A stretch of DNA of 64,000 nucleotides from Streptomyces sp. MspMP-M5 (GTDB lineage Bacteria; Actinomycetota; Actinomycetes; Streptomycetales; Streptomycetaceae), in the NCBI RefSeq assembly GCF_000373585.1, contig NZ_KB891866.1, positions 62,001-126,000 on the forward strand, given 5' to 3'. Numbering within the stretch: the first letter of the stretch is position 1; each line of letters opens with the position of its first letter. This document shows, piece after piece, positions 41,961 to 51,478 of this stretch. The position numbers and the translations under genes were made by a program. Below the pieces are notes generated by a model that had not been told where the DNA came from, searched no databases, and was given only the letters and a program-made list of their open reading frames with translations.

Positions 41961-43760
41961 TCAGCGGTCCGCCCAGGGGCCGGCCAGGCGTACGGCGCAC
42001 TCCAGCATCAGCGCGTGGACGAATGCCTGGGGCAGATTGCCGCGCAGCTGCCGCTGGGTGACGTCGTACTCCTCGGAGAACAGGCCCGACGGGCCGCAGG
42101 TGCCGCGGTTGCGCTCGAACCAGCGGAACGCGCTCACCTCCCGGCCCAGTTGGTGCTCGGCGAGCGCGGTGACGAAACCGCACAGCAGGAACGCGCCTTC
42201 GGCGTCCCCCAGGGGGCGGTCGTCATGGCGGAAGCGGTAGGCGAAGTGCTCCACCGACAGGTCCTCGATGTAGGCGTCCAGGGTGGCGACCGAACGCGGA
42301 TCGTCGGCGGGCAGCGCGCCCCGGATCGCCGGGAGGAGCAGTGAGCCGTCCAGCCCGGGATCGTCGGGCGCGCGCTGCCACCGGCCGGAGGGGTGCAGGC
42401 TGTCCGCGGTGGTCTCCGCGACGAGGGCGTCGGCCAGCGCCGTCCACGCCCCGGACCGCCGCGGTGCCACGCCGCTGCGGACGGCGGCCCGCAGCCCGGC
42501 GGCGCAGATCAGCCGGCTGTGCGCCCAACTGCGCGGCGCCAGCTCCCAGATGCCGGCGTCGGCGTCGTGACGGCGCCGGCCGATCGCCTCCGCGGCGATC
42601 TCCACGGCCCGCCGGCCGTCCGCGTCCAGCCGGTCGTGCCCGGCAGCGGCGGCCAGCAGCAGCAACGCCTCGCCGAAGGCGTCGAGTTGGAACTGTTCGT
42701 TGACCTGGTTGCCGACGCGGTCGAAGCCGCCCGGGTAGCCCGGCAGGTCGAGCCGGCGGGGGCTGGGGAGGCGGCGGCCGTCCATGCGGTAGGCGGGCGC
42801 GAGCCGGGGACCGTCCTCGTGCAGCCGCGCGGTCGCGAACCGGACCGCGTCGTCCAGCAGCACGGGGATGCCCGCGGCGGCCGCTGCCTGGCCGGCGTAG
42901 CACTGGTCCCGGATCCACACGTAGCGGTAGTCGTAGTTGCGGCCCTCCTCGGCGCGCTCCGGGAGACTGGTCGTCGCCGCCGCGACCATGCCGCCGGTAC
43001 TGCCTGTCAACCCGCGGAGCACCGCGGCCGCCTGCCGGGCGTCCGCCGGCGCGACCGTCCGCGCCAGGTCGGGAACGGCATCCCGCCAGGCATCCTCCGT
43101 CGCCCGCCAGCAGGCATCCGGATCGGGCGGGGCGTCGGTGAGCGGACGGTCCGCCAGTTCCAGCACCAGGTCGTGCGGGGTGCCCGCCTCGACGGTCAGC
43201 TCCATGGCCAGCCGGCAGCCGCCCGGCCCGGTCGGCTGCGCCGTCCGCGCGCCCGACCAGCGCAGCCACAGGTCACCGGTACGCCCGCGCCAGACACCGC
43301 CGGAGTCGCGCGCCACCTCGCGCAGCGGATGGGCGTCGAAACCGGCACCGGGCGTCAGCACGACCGACAGCCGGGTGGTGGCCTCCCGGGCGAGGACCCG
43401 GCGCAGCATCACGGCGCGCCCCGGCTCAGCGGGGAAGGCCAGCGCCTCGCGGCACTCGACGATGCCGTCGTCGGTGACCCAGCGGCTGCGCCAGATCAGA
43501 GAGCCCGGTTCGTAGTGGCCGCCCCACACGAAGCGGCCGGTGGGCGTGACGACGTAGCTGCTGCCGCCGCCGATCAGTGTGGTGAAGACCGCGTCGGAGT
43601 CCCAGTGCGGTGCGCACAGCCAGGCATAGTCGCCGCGTTGGCCGACCAGGACGCCCCGTTCGCCGTCGGCCAGCAGTGCGTAGTTCCGCAAGGGGTGCGG
43701 TCCGCTCACCGCGTCGGCGCGAGCTGCCGTCGCGCCGGGCCGCGACCGCCGGTCGGTCAT
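41961..43760 (-). CDS. Glycoside hydrolase family 15 protein
   Basis: 599 aa with the two-part layout of bacterial GH15 (glucoamylase or trehalase-like). The N-terminal beta domain starts [27 protein letters not shown]. The (alpha/alpha)6 barrel has [36 protein letters not shown] and GLFSEEYD near the C-terminus, which hold the acidic catalytic pair. It has no signal peptide, so it probably acts on internal alpha-glucans or trehalose. ATG 43760 is preceded by GAGG at six bases. Confidence 0.88.
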   Translation of the reverse strand: MTDRRSRPGATAARADAVSGPHPLRNYALLADGERGVLVGQRGDYAWLCAPHWDSDAVFTTLIGGGSSYVVTPTGRFVWGGHYEPGSLIWRSRWVTDDGIVECREALAFPAEPGRAVMLRRVLAREATTRLSVVLTPGAGFDAHPLREVARDSGGVWRGRTGDLWLRWSGARTAQPTGPGGCRLAMELTVEAGTPHDLVLELADRPLTDAPPDPDACWRATEDAWRDAVPDLARTVAPADARQAAAVLRGLTGSTGGMVAAATTSLPERAEEGRNYDYRYVWIRDQCYAGQAAAAAGIPVLLDDAVRFATARLHEDGPRLAPAYRMDGRRLPSPRRLDLPGYPGGFDRVGNQVNEQFQLDAFGEALLLLAAAAGHDRLDADGRRAVEIAAEAIGRRRHDADAGIWELAPRSWAHSRLICAAGLRAAVRSGVAPRRSGAWTALADALVAETTADSLHPSGRWQRAPDDPGLDGSLLLPAIRGALPADDPRSVATLDAYIEDLSVEHFAYRFRHDDRPLGDAEGAFLLCGFVTALAEHQLGREVSAFRWFERNRGTCGPSGLFSEEYDVTQRQLRGNLPQAFVHALMLECAVRLAGPWADR

Positions 43761-43961
43761 GCGTCGCCTCACCGCCCTCGCTCGGTGCCTGCGGGTCTTC
43801 GGGAGTCGCATAACCGTTGCCCGCTGCGCCCAAACGGGCTGTACGGAGCAACAACCGGCGCTGCCGGTGTGGCGCGGCGGGGGCGGGGGCGGCGACCGGC
43901 TACACACGAATCGGGCCGTCGCGCCGGAATCCGTACCCGGTCACCGTGCTCCGGAGGAGCC

Positions 43962-45680
43962 ATGTCACACGTAGGCCAGACCGTTCACCGCGAACTGCTC
44001 GACGGGTCCGGTAATCCGCGGGTCAGGGCGGGCCGCCGGATCATGAAATACCTGACGACCACCGATCACAAGGTGATCGGGAACATGTACCTCGCGACGG
44101 CTTTCGGATTCTTCCTCTTCGCGGGTCTGCTGGCGCTGCTGATGCGCGCGGAACTGGCCCGGCCCGGCCTCCAGTTTTTCAGCCACGAGCAGTACAACCA
44201 GCTGTTCACCATCCACGGCACGGTGATGATGCTGCTCTTCGCGACGCCCACCTTCGCCGGTTTCGCCAATGCCGTCATGCCCCTGCAGATCGGGGCGCCC
44301 GATGTCGCCTTTCCCCGCCTCAACGCCCTGACGTACTGGTTCTTTCTCTTCGGTGGCCTGACCGTGGTCTCCGGGCTCGTCGTGCCGGGCGGCGCCGCCT
44401 CCTTCGGCTGGTTCGCCTATGCGCCGCTGAACCGCGCGGACCACACTCCGGGCGCCGGCGGCAGCCTGTGGGCGGCCGGACTCGTCGTGGCCGGTCTGAG
44501 CACCACGCTGGGCGCGGTGAATTTCATCGCCACCATCATCACGCTGCGCGCCCCGGGCATGACGATGTTCCGCATGCCCATCTTCACCTGGAACATCCTC
44601 TTCACCTCCATCCTGGCCCTGCTGGCCTTTCCGGTCCTGACCGCCGCGCTGCTGGCCCTGCTCGCCGACCGCAAACTCGGGGCCCATGTCTACGACCCGG
44701 CTTTCGGCGGCGCGTTGCTGTGGCAGCACCTGTTCTGGTTCTTCGGTCATCCGGAGGTCTATATCGTCGCGCTGCCGTTCTTCGGGGTGGTGAGCGAGAT
44801 CATTCCGGTGTTCAGTCGGAAACCGGTCTTCGGTTACGTGGGGATGGTCGGCGCGACGATCGCCATCACGATGTTGTCGGCGTCGGTGTGGGCGCATCAC
44901 ATGTTCGCCACCGGCGGGGTGCTGCTGCCCTTCTTCTCCCTGATGTCCTTCCTCATCGCCGCGCCGACCGGCGTGAAGTTCTTCAACTGGATCGGCACGA
45001 TGTGGAAGGGCTCGCTGTCCTTCGAGACGCCGATGCTGTGGGCGATCGGCTTCCTGATCACGTTCACCTTCGGTGGTCTGACGGGTGTCATCCTGGCGTC
45101 GCCGCCGATGGACTTCCACATCTCCGACTCGTACTTCGTCGTGGCCCACTTCCACTACGTGGTGTTCGGCACGGTCGTGTTCGCGATGTTCGCCGGTTTC
45201 CACTTCTGGTGGCCGAAGTTCACCGGCAAGATGCTGGACGAGCGGCTGGGGAAGCTGCACTTCTGGACCCTTTTCCTCGGCTTCCAGACCACCTTCCTCG
45301 TCCAGCACTGGCTGGGCGAGAGCGGAATGCCGCGGCGCTATGCCGACTACCTCGCCGCCGACGGTTTCACCGTGCTCAACACCGTCTCGTCGAGCGGCGC
45401 GCTGCTGCTGGGCCTTTCCACCCTGCCGTTCCTCTACAACGTCTGGAAAACCTCCCGGCACGCGCCCACGGTCGACGTCGACGACCCCTGGGGCTTCGGG
45501 CGTTCGCTGGAGTGGGCGACCAGCTGTCCGCCGCCCCGGCACAACTTCGAGGCGCTGCCCCGCGTCCGTTCCGATTCGCCCGCGTTCGATCTGCACCACC
45601 CCCAGGTGCGGGCGCTGCCGGAAGGCGAGCGCGGAAATGTCGAACCCACCCCCGACACCCTCGGAGAGCAGAGCACATGA
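43962..45680 (+). CDS. ctaD: Cytochrome c oxidase subunit I (second copy type)
   Basis: 572 aa with twelve membrane helices. Heme-copper landmarks are present: the CuB His and cross-linked Tyr in [16 protein letters not shown], the CuB His pair in WAHHMF, the heme ligands in [11 protein letters not shown], the K-channel Lys in PTGVKFFNW, and the low-spin heme ligand in [16 protein letters not shown] precedes ATG 43962. Subunits II and III are absent from the window, so it is an accessory copy that may share them with the main operon. Confidence 0.93.
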   Translation: MSHVGQTVHRELLDGSGNPRVRAGRRIMKYLTTTDHKVIGNMYLATAFGFFLFAGLLALLMRAELARPGLQFFSHEQYNQLFTIHGTVMMLLFATPTFAGFANAVMPLQIGAPDVAFPRLNALTYWFFLFGGLTVVSGLVVPGGAASFGWFAYAPLNRADHTPGAGGSLWAAGLVVAGLSTTLGAVNFIATIITLRAPGMTMFRMPIFTWNILFTSILALLAFPVLTAALLALLADRKLGAHVYDPAFGGALLWQHLFWFFGHPEVYIVALPFFGVVSEIIPVFSRKPVFGYVGMVGATIAITMLSASVWAHHMFATGGVLLPFFSLMSFLIAAPTGVKFFNWIGTMWKGSLSFETPMLWAIGFLITFTFGGLTGVILASPPMDFHISDSYFVVAHFHYVVFGTVVFAMFAGFHFWWPKFTGKMLDERLGKLHFWTLFLGFQTTFLVQHWLGESGMPRRYADYLAADGFTVLNTVSSSGALLLGLSTLPFLYNVWKTSRHAPTVDVDDPWGFGRSLEWATSCPPPRHNFEALPRVRSDSPAFDLHHPQVRALPEGERGNVEPTPDTLGEQST

Positions 45681-46066
45681 AAGCGGAGTCGTATCTCTTC
45701 GCGGGCGTGGCCGCCTTCTTCTTCGTCACCGACGCCTTCTACATCTGGCTGGCCCGGGAGCCGGCCGGCGCCGCCGCGCTCGCCGTCTCCTTCGGCATGG
45801 CATCGGTCATCTCGTTCTTCTGCGCCATGAACTACCGCCGCAAAGGAGAACGCCCCGAGGACACCGAGGACTCGGCGATCCACGAGCGCGCCGGAGAGGT
45901 CGACTTCTTCCCGCCGCGCAGCGGTTACCCGATCGCGGTGGCCTTCGGCGTGACCCTGCTCGCCCTGGGACTCGTCTACGGACTGTGGGTCTTCCTGATC
46001 GGGGCGGGTGTCACGGGCGGGTCGGTGTTCGGCATGGTCTTCGAGTTCGCGCAGCGCGACCACTGA
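45677..46066 (+). CDS. ctaF: Cytochrome c oxidase subunit IV (actinobacterial CtaF)
   Basis: 129 aa with four membrane helices in two pairs around a charged middle ([20 protein letters not shown]), the shape of the small CtaF subunit found in actinobacterial aa3 oxidases. ATG 45677 overlaps the ctaD stop (ATGA), so it is made together with subunit I. It supports the bc-aa3 supercomplex. Confidence 0.88.
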   Translation: MKAESYLFAGVAAFFFVTDAFYIWLAREPAGAAALAVSFGMASVISFFCAMNYRRKGERPEDTEDSAIHERAGEVDFFPPRSGYPIAVAFGVTLLALGLVYGLWVFLIGAGVTGGSVFGMVFEFAQRDH

Positions 46067-46091
46067 GACGGACCGGCCACGTCCCGGCGCG

Positions 46092-47735
46092 CTATCCCTC
46101 GCCTTTCTCGCCGGCGCTGAGAGCCGGGCCCGCCACCGTTTCCTCGATCCGGCGCTGCTCCTCCAGGGCCATCGGCATCTCGACCCGGTCGCGGAAGTAC
46201 CACGCGCTGAGCGCGGCGCGCAGCCGGGCCCGCCGCGGCGCCCGGTCGCCGGCGGCCGGCAGTGGCGCGGGCACGTCCCTGGCCAGCATGCGGTAGCGCC
46301 GGCCGGCCGCCACCGGCTCATGGGTCTCGCGCAGCCCGCCGTACACGCTCTGCACCACATGACCCGTCTCGCGGCCCTCCGTCAGCAGTTGCCGGTCGCG
46401 GTCCTGCAAGGCCAGGCAGATCCTCTTGGTCGCCAGGAACGCGACGACCGGCCCGACGACCAGCGCCACCCGGAAGATCCAGGTCAGGGCCTCCACCGAG
46501 ACCCGGAAGAGACTGGCGAACACATCGTTGCCACCGGCCGCCAGCAGCACGGCGTAGCCGACGATGGCGGCCACGCCCAGCGCCGTACGGGTGGGGAAGT
46601 CGCGGGGCCGGTCGCAGAGATGGTGTTCGGCCAGATCGCCGGTGACCCACCGCTCGAAGAACGGATAGGCGTAGAGCATCAGGAACAGCAGGCCGGGCAG
46701 GATGACGGCCGGGATCAGGACGTTCCACATGAAGGTGTGGCCCGCCACGTTGGTCTCCCAGGCGGGCATCAGGCGCAGCGCCCCTTCGAGGAAACCCACG
46801 TACCAGTCGGGCTGGGCGTTCGTGGAGTCCTGGTCGCTGTGGTACGGCCCGAAGTCCCAGACCGGGTTGATCTGGGCCAGCCCGCCGAGCAGGGTGAGCA
46901 CCGCGGAGACCATCAGGAACAGCCCGGTGGACTTGGCGATGAAGTGCGGGAACATCGGCTGCCCGACGGCGTTGCGGTTGGTGTGCCCGGGCGCCGGCCA
47001 GTGGGTGTGCTTGAGGTACACCACCAGCAGCAGATGCAGCCCGATCAGCGCGATCAGCAACCCCGGGACGAACAGCACATGCACGGTGTAGAGCCGGGGC
47101 AGCAGGATGTGCCCGGGATAGGTGCCGCCCCAGAGGAAATAGCTCAGGTACGTGCCGACGATCGGCAGCGACAGCACGATGGTGTTCGCCGTCCGCAGGC
47201 CGGTGCCGGACAGCAGGTCGTCGGGGAGGGAGTAGCCGCCGAACCCCTCCAGCAGGGCCAGCATGAACAGCGTCACGCCGATCACCCAGTTGCCCTCGCG
47301 CGGCCTGCGGAACGCGCCGGTGAAGAAGACCCGCAGCATGTGCACCCCGAGCGCGGCGACGAAGACCAGGGCCCCCCAGTGGTGGATCTGGCGGATCAGC
47401 AGGCCGCCCCGGACGTCGAAGCTGATGTGCACCGTCGACCTGTAGGCGTCCGACACCGTCAGTCCGCGCAGCGGCCCGTACGAGCCGTGGTAGACGCTCC
47501 GGGACATGCTCGGCTCGAAGTACATGGTCAGGTAGCTGCCGGTCAGCACCAGCACCACCAGGCTGTACAGGGCGATCTCGCCCAGGAGGAACGACCAGTG
47601 GTCGGGGAACGCCTTGCGCAACAGGGCCCGCGCGGCCTCCGAGACCGGGGCGCGGCCGTCCACCGCGGTGTAGGCGGAAAGGGTGACCTGGCGGGCCTTC
47701 CGTTCCGCCCTTTCCGTCGTCCTCCGGAACAGCAT
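46092..47735 (-). CDS. qcrB: Cytochrome b subunit of the bcc complex, stand-alone copy
   Basis: 547 aa. It has the actinobacterial QcrB layout: an N-terminal hydrophilic part, helix-bundle His ligands in IHHWGALVFVAALGVHMLRV and YTVHVLFVPGLLIALIGLHLLLV, the quinone-site PDWY (NAQPDWYVGFLEG, where others have PEWY), and a long cytosolic tail. It is convergent with ctaF, 25 bp apart. QcrA (Rieske) and QcrC (cytochrome c) are not nearby. ATG 47735 has GAGGAGGG upstream. Confidence 0.9.
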   Translation of the reverse strand: MLFRRTTERAERKARQVTLSAYTAVDGRAPVSEAARALLRKAFPDHWSFLLGEIALYSLVVLVLTGSYLTMYFEPSMSRSVYHGSYGPLRGLTVSDAYRSTVHISFDVRGGLLIRQIHHWGALVFVAALGVHMLRVFFTGAFRRPREGNWVIGVTLFMLALLEGFGGYSLPDDLLSGTGLRTANTIVLSLPIVGTYLSYFLWGGTYPGHILLPRLYTVHVLFVPGLLIALIGLHLLLVVYLKHTHWPAPGHTNRNAVGQPMFPHFIAKSTGLFLMVSAVLTLLGGLAQINPVWDFGPYHSDQDSTNAQPDWYVGFLEGALRLMPAWETNVAGHTFMWNVLIPAVILPGLLFLMLYAYPFFERWVTGDLAEHHLCDRPRDFPTRTALGVAAIVGYAVLLAAGGNDVFASLFRVSVEALTWIFRVALVVGPVVAFLATKRICLALQDRDRQLLTEGRETGHVVQSVYGGLRETHEPVAAGRRYRMLARDVPAPLPAAGDRAPRRARLRAALSAWYFRDRVEMPMALEEQRRIEETVAGPALSAGEKGEG

Positions 47736-47875
47736 GTCCGGCCCTCCTCGGCGATGCGGTCCATGGCACACCGGTGGTGCTCGCTGCATCGCACCCTGCC
47801 TGGCCGTTCGCCGGACGCCGGGCATTACGCAGAACGGGGGCAAGGCACGGCCGGACGGAAGACGCCCCCAGGGGA

Positions 47876-48202
47876 TCAGCGGCCGAGGGCCCTGCGCAGT
47901 TCGTCCTTGTTCATCGACGAGCGGCCTTCGACGTGGCGCTTCTTCGCCTCCTCGTAGAGCTGGTCCTTGGTCGGTCCCTGGGCGCCGCGGTGCGAGCGTT
48001 CGCCGCCGCGCTGCGGGGCGGACTTGGGGTCCTGGAGGGAGACCCGGCTCGCCGTGCGGGACTCGCCGGAGCGGGCCCGCTCCTTGTTCACGGTCCGGGC
48101 GGCGATCTCCTTGGCTCGCTCGGTGGACTCGCCCCGCTTCTCTGCGCCCTCCTTGATGTGCTCGTACTGGCGCTCACGCTTCCTGCTGGAACCTGCGGGC
48201 AC
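47876..48202 (-). CDS. Small basic DNA-associated protein (annotated elsewhere as plasmid stabilisation protein)
   Basis: 108 aa, highly charged. It opens MPAGSSRKRERQYEHIKEG, has IAARTVNKERARSGE in the middle, and ends with a SAP/Rho-N-like helical motif (TKDQLYEEAKKRHVEGRSSM). Proteins of this pattern are common in actinomycete chromosomes and plasmids; the plasmid-stabilisation name is by tradition and no role is shown. The start is GTG 48202 with GAGGAGG. Confidence 0.65.
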   Translation of the reverse strand: MPAGSSRKRERQYEHIKEGAEKRGESTERAKEIAARTVNKERARSGESRTASRVSLQDPKSAPQRGGERSHRGAQGPTKDQLYEEAKKRHVEGRSSMNKDELRRALGR

Positions 48203-48429
48203 GGGGACCTCCTCGGTCTGTTGGGGGTGTTGTCTGGGGTGGTTGACGACGCGGCTGCCGGGCCGGATGTCGGGGCCGTCGGCCGTGGGGGAGGCCGACT
48301 GCCCGGGAGTCGCCCGCCCGTTTCAGTTGAGCTCGGGTGCCCGGGTGGCGCTACCCGGAGTGGTCCGTGGGGCTGGCGGCGTGTACCGGGCCCGGCGGCC
48401 GGCCGGCGGGTGCTCACGGTGACTCGGGC

Positions 48430-49620
48430 TCAGCCCACCCGGTACGGCTCGGCTTCCTCGTCGCGGAGCGACAGGCCGTGCCCCGGGGCGCCGTCGGTGC
48501 CCGGCCGGACGGCTCCGCCCGTCGGATCGAGGGTGCCGTGGAAGAGGCGGTTCTCGATGCGGACGTGGTCGTGGAACCACTCCAGGTGCCGCAGGTTCGG
48601 GACCGCGGCCGCGGCGTGCGCGTGCAGATGTGGGGCGCAGTGACCGGAGATCTCCATCCCGGACGCCTGGGCCAGCGCGGCGACGCGCAGCCAGACCGTG
48701 AGGCCGCCGCAGCGGGTGATGTCGGCCTGGACGCAGTCGACCGCCTCCGCGCCCAGCAGCTGCCGGAAGTACGGCAGGGTGTAGCCGTATTCCCCGGCGG
48801 CCACGTCGACGGCGGTCGCCGCGCGGATCTGGGCGAGGCCCGTGAGGTCGTCGGAGGAGACCGGTTCCTCGAACCAGGTCACCTGATGCTCCATCAGGTA
48901 GCTGTCGAGCCGGATCGCCTGTTTCCGGGTGTAGCCGCCGTTGGCGTCGACGTACAGCTCGGCCGCCTCGCCGATGCTGTGTCGTGCCTGGGCGATCCGC
49001 CGCCGGTCCCGGGACTCCGCCGTTCCCCAGGACTCGGCGATCTTGATCTTGACGCGCGGAATGCCCTGATCGGCCACCCAGCCCCGCAGTTGGTGATCCT
49101 GGCGCCGGACGTCGTAGGTGGTGAAGCCGCCGCTGCCGTACACCGGTACCTCAGGGCGGGCGGCGCCGAGCAGCCGGACCAGGGGCAGCTCCAGCAGCCT
49201 GGCCTTGAGGTCCCACAGCGCGGTGTCGACGGCGGACAGCGCACCGGCGACCAGGCCGGGGCGGCCGGCGTTGCGCACCGCGCGGTTCATCGCCTCGTTC
49301 AGCGCACCGGCGACCAGGCCGGGGCGGCCGGCGTTGCGCACCGCGCGGTTCATCGCCTCGTTGGCCGCCGGGACGTCGAGCGCGCACCGGCCGACGACCA
49401 CGGCGGACAGCTGGTCGTCGACGACGTGTGCCGTGACCGGTGCGCCGTAGGTGTAGCCCAGCCCGGTGGTGGTGCCGGAGCGGACGTGCACCACCACCAG
49501 GGTGGTGGAGTCCCAGGCAAGGGTGCCGTCGGCCTCCGGGGCGTCGGTGGGGACGGTGTAGGCGGCGGTGGTCACCTCGTCCACCAGCGGCCCCGAGGCC
49601 CCGGCCGGGGAAGCGGGCAT
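48430..49620 (-). CDS. Enolase-superfamily dehydratase/racemase with an internal duplication
   Basis: 396 aa, mandelate racemase/muconate lactonizing group. Catalytic parts are visible: KxK base (PRVKIKIAE), metal ligands in YVDANGG, WFEEPV and AAGEYGY, and a later acid/base His (SGHCAPHLHAHAA). The substrate is probably a sugar acid or similar. An exact tandem copy of 21 residues (starting NEAMNRAVRN) is inserted just before SAVDTALWDLKA, at the cap-barrel junction. Without it the protein would be about 375 aa, closer to relatives. The insertion may alter or abolish activity. Confidence 0.85.
   Translation of the reverse strand: MPASPAGASGPLVDEVTTAAYTVPTDAPEADGTLAWDSTTLVVVHVRSGTTTGLGYTYGAPVTAHVVDDQLSAVVVGRCALDVPAANEAMNRAVRNAGRPGLVAGALNEAMNRAVRNAGRPGLVAGALSAVDTALWDLKARLLELPLVRLLGAARPEVPVYGSGGFTTYDVRRQDHQLRGWVADQGIPRVKIKIAESWGTAESRDRRRIAQARHSIGEAAELYVDANGGYTRKQAIRLDSYLMEHQVTWFEEPVSSDDLTGLAQIRAATAVDVAAGEYGYTLPYFRQLLGAEAVDCVQADITRCGGLTVWLRVAALAQASGMEISGHCAPHLHAHAAAAVPNLRHLEWFHDHVRIENRLFHGTLDPTGGAVRPGTDGAPGHGLSLRDEEAEPYRVG
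49238..49363. repeat. Exact 63-bp tandem duplication inside a coding gene
   Basis: Copy 1 is 49238-49300 and copy 2 is 49301-49363. They match at 62 consecutive positions, with only the last base differing. It is in frame and adds 21 residues to the enolase-superfamily protein. Confidence 0.92.
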
Positions 49621-49633
49621 GCCGGATTCCCGG

Positions 49634-51433
49634 TCAGGAGCCGCGGTGGTGGTGTCCGGGCAGCATCTCCTGCACCTTTGCCTTGAATCCCTGCCGGATC
49701 ATCGCGGCGCGGTCGCTGTCCCCCTTGAGGACGGAGGCCGCCGCGGCCTCGATCTGGTCGAGACTGGCGTGCGGCGGGATGGGCGGGACGGCGGGATCGG
49801 TACGGAAGTCGATCACGAACGGCCGGTCGGCGTGCAGCGCCTGGCGCCAGGCGGACTCCACCCCGCCCGGTTCCTCCACCCGGACGCCGTCCAGGCCGAT
49901 GGACCGCGCGAAGTCGGCGTAGGGCACGTCGGGCAGTGACTGGGAGGCCAGGAACTGGGGAGCGCCGGACATGGCCCGCATCTCCCACGTCACCTGGTTG
50001 AGATCGAGGTTGTTCAGGACCGCGACGATCAGCCTGGGGTCCTCCCACTCCTGCCAGTACTTGGCCACCGTGACGAGCTCCGCCATGCCGTTCATCTGCA
50101 TCGCGCCGTCCCCGACCAGCGCCAGCGCCGGCCGGCCCGGGTGGGCGAACTTCGCCCCGATCGCATACGGCACCCCCGGGCCCATCGTCGCCAGCGTCCC
50201 GGACAGCGAACCGCGCATCCGGCCGCGCATCCGCAGATGGCGGGCGTACCAGTTCGCGGCCGACCCGGAGTCCGCGGTCAGGATGACGTCGTCCGGCAGC
50301 AGCGCGTCGAGCGCATGCGCCACGTACTCGGGGTTGATCGGATCCGCCTCGACGGCGGCCCGGCGCTCCATCACCTCCCACCACCGCGCGGTGTCCTTCT
50401 CGATCTTCTTACGCCAACTGCCGTGCTTCTTGTGCCTGATCAGCGGCAGCAGGTGCTTGAGGGTCTGGGCGGCGTCCCCGACGAGATTGACCTCGAACGG
50501 GTAGCGCATCCCCACCATGTGCGGATCGATGTCGATCTGCACTGCCCTTGCCTGGTCCAGATCCGGCAGGAACTGCGTGTAGGGGAAGTTGGAACCCACC
50601 ACGAGCAGGGTGTCGCAGTCCCGCATCATCTCGTACGAGGGCCGGGTCCCCAGCAGGCCGATCGCCCCGGTGACATACGGCAGGTCGTCGGGCAGGACGT
50701 CCTTGCCCAGCAGTGCCTTGGCGACACCGGCGCCGAGCAGGTCCGCGGCCTCCTCGACCTGGTCGCGGGCGCCGCGCGCGCCCTGGCCGATCAGCATGGC
50801 CACCTTGTCGCCCGCGTTGAGGACCTCCGCCGCGCGGGAGAGCTCGCGGTCCGTCGGCACCGGCGCGTAGGAGCACAGGCCCAGACTGGAGGGGACCATC
50901 TTGAACGCGTGCGTCGGCGGCGCGTAGTCCAGCTCCTGGACGTCCGCGGGGACGATGACCGCGGTGACCGAACGCCGCCCGTACGCGGTGCGCATGGCGC
51001 GGTCGATGGCGTTCGGCAACTGCTCGGGCACCATCACCGTGTCGCAGAAGTCCGAGGCGACGTCCTTGTACAGGCTCTGCAGATCGACCTCCTGCTGGTA
51101 GGAGCCGCCCATGGCGCTGCGGTTGGTCTGGCCGACGATCGCCACCACGGGCACATGGTCCAGCTTGGCGTCGTAGAGGCCGTTGAGCAGATGGATCGCG
51201 CCGGGCCCGGACGTCGCCGCACAGACCCCGACCCGGCCGGAGAACTTGGCGTACCCGACCGCCTGGAACGCGGCCATCTCCTCGTGCCTGGCCTGGATGA
51301 ACCGTGGGTTGTCGGCGGCCCGCTCCCAGGCGGCGAGCAGCCCGTTGATGCCGTCGCCGGGGTAGGCGAAGACGTGCTCGACGCCCCAGTCGCGCAGGCG
51401 CCGGAGCATGTAGTCGGAGACCTTCATCGACAC
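49634..51433 (-). CDS. Thiamine-diphosphate enzyme, pyruvate oxidase/dehydrogenase (PoxB) type
   Basis: 599 aa of the acetolactate synthase/pyruvate oxidase family. The N-terminal Pyr domain starts MSMKVSDYMLRRLRDWGVEH and has the activating Glu in RHEEMAAF. The central domain carries nucleotide-binding features, and the ThDP motif GDGAMQMNGMAELVTVAKYW ends in NNLDLNQ. PoxB-type enzymes decarboxylate pyruvate to acetate and CO2 and reduce quinone; the exact substrate is not certain. The start is GTG 51433, seven bases after GAGG. It lies 45 bp after the broken FAD/Fe-S oxidoreductase, so a shared lactate-to-acetate route is plausible. Confidence 0.87.
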   Translation of the reverse strand: MSMKVSDYMLRRLRDWGVEHVFAYPGDGINGLLAAWERAADNPRFIQARHEEMAAFQAVGYAKFSGRVGVCAATSGPGAIHLLNGLYDAKLDHVPVVAIVGQTNRSAMGGSYQQEVDLQSLYKDVASDFCDTVMVPEQLPNAIDRAMRTAYGRRSVTAVIVPADVQELDYAPPTHAFKMVPSSLGLCSYAPVPTDRELSRAAEVLNAGDKVAMLIGQGARGARDQVEEAADLLGAGVAKALLGKDVLPDDLPYVTGAIGLLGTRPSYEMMRDCDTLLVVGSNFPYTQFLPDLDQARAVQIDIDPHMVGMRYPFEVNLVGDAAQTLKHLLPLIRHKKHGSWRKKIEKDTARWWEVMERRAAVEADPINPEYVAHALDALLPDDVILTADSGSAANWYARHLRMRGRMRGSLSGTLATMGPGVPYAIGAKFAHPGRPALALVGDGAMQMNGMAELVTVAKYWQEWEDPRLIVAVLNNLDLNQVTWEMRAMSGAPQFLASQSLPDVPYADFARSIGLDGVRVEEPGGVESAWRQALHADRPFVIDFRTDPAVPPIPPHASLDQIEAAAASVLKGDSDRAAMIRQGFKAKVQEMLPGHHHRGS

Positions 51434-51478
51434 GGTGCTTCCTCTTTCCTGTGAAGCTTTCCTGTGCAGGGAGAGTGG

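Noticed and set aside
42393..43961. In-frame extension of about 520 codons upstream of ctaD
   Set aside because: It lies opposite the GH15 gene, is low-complexity Arg/Gly/His, and ctaD has a strong ribosome site at 43962.
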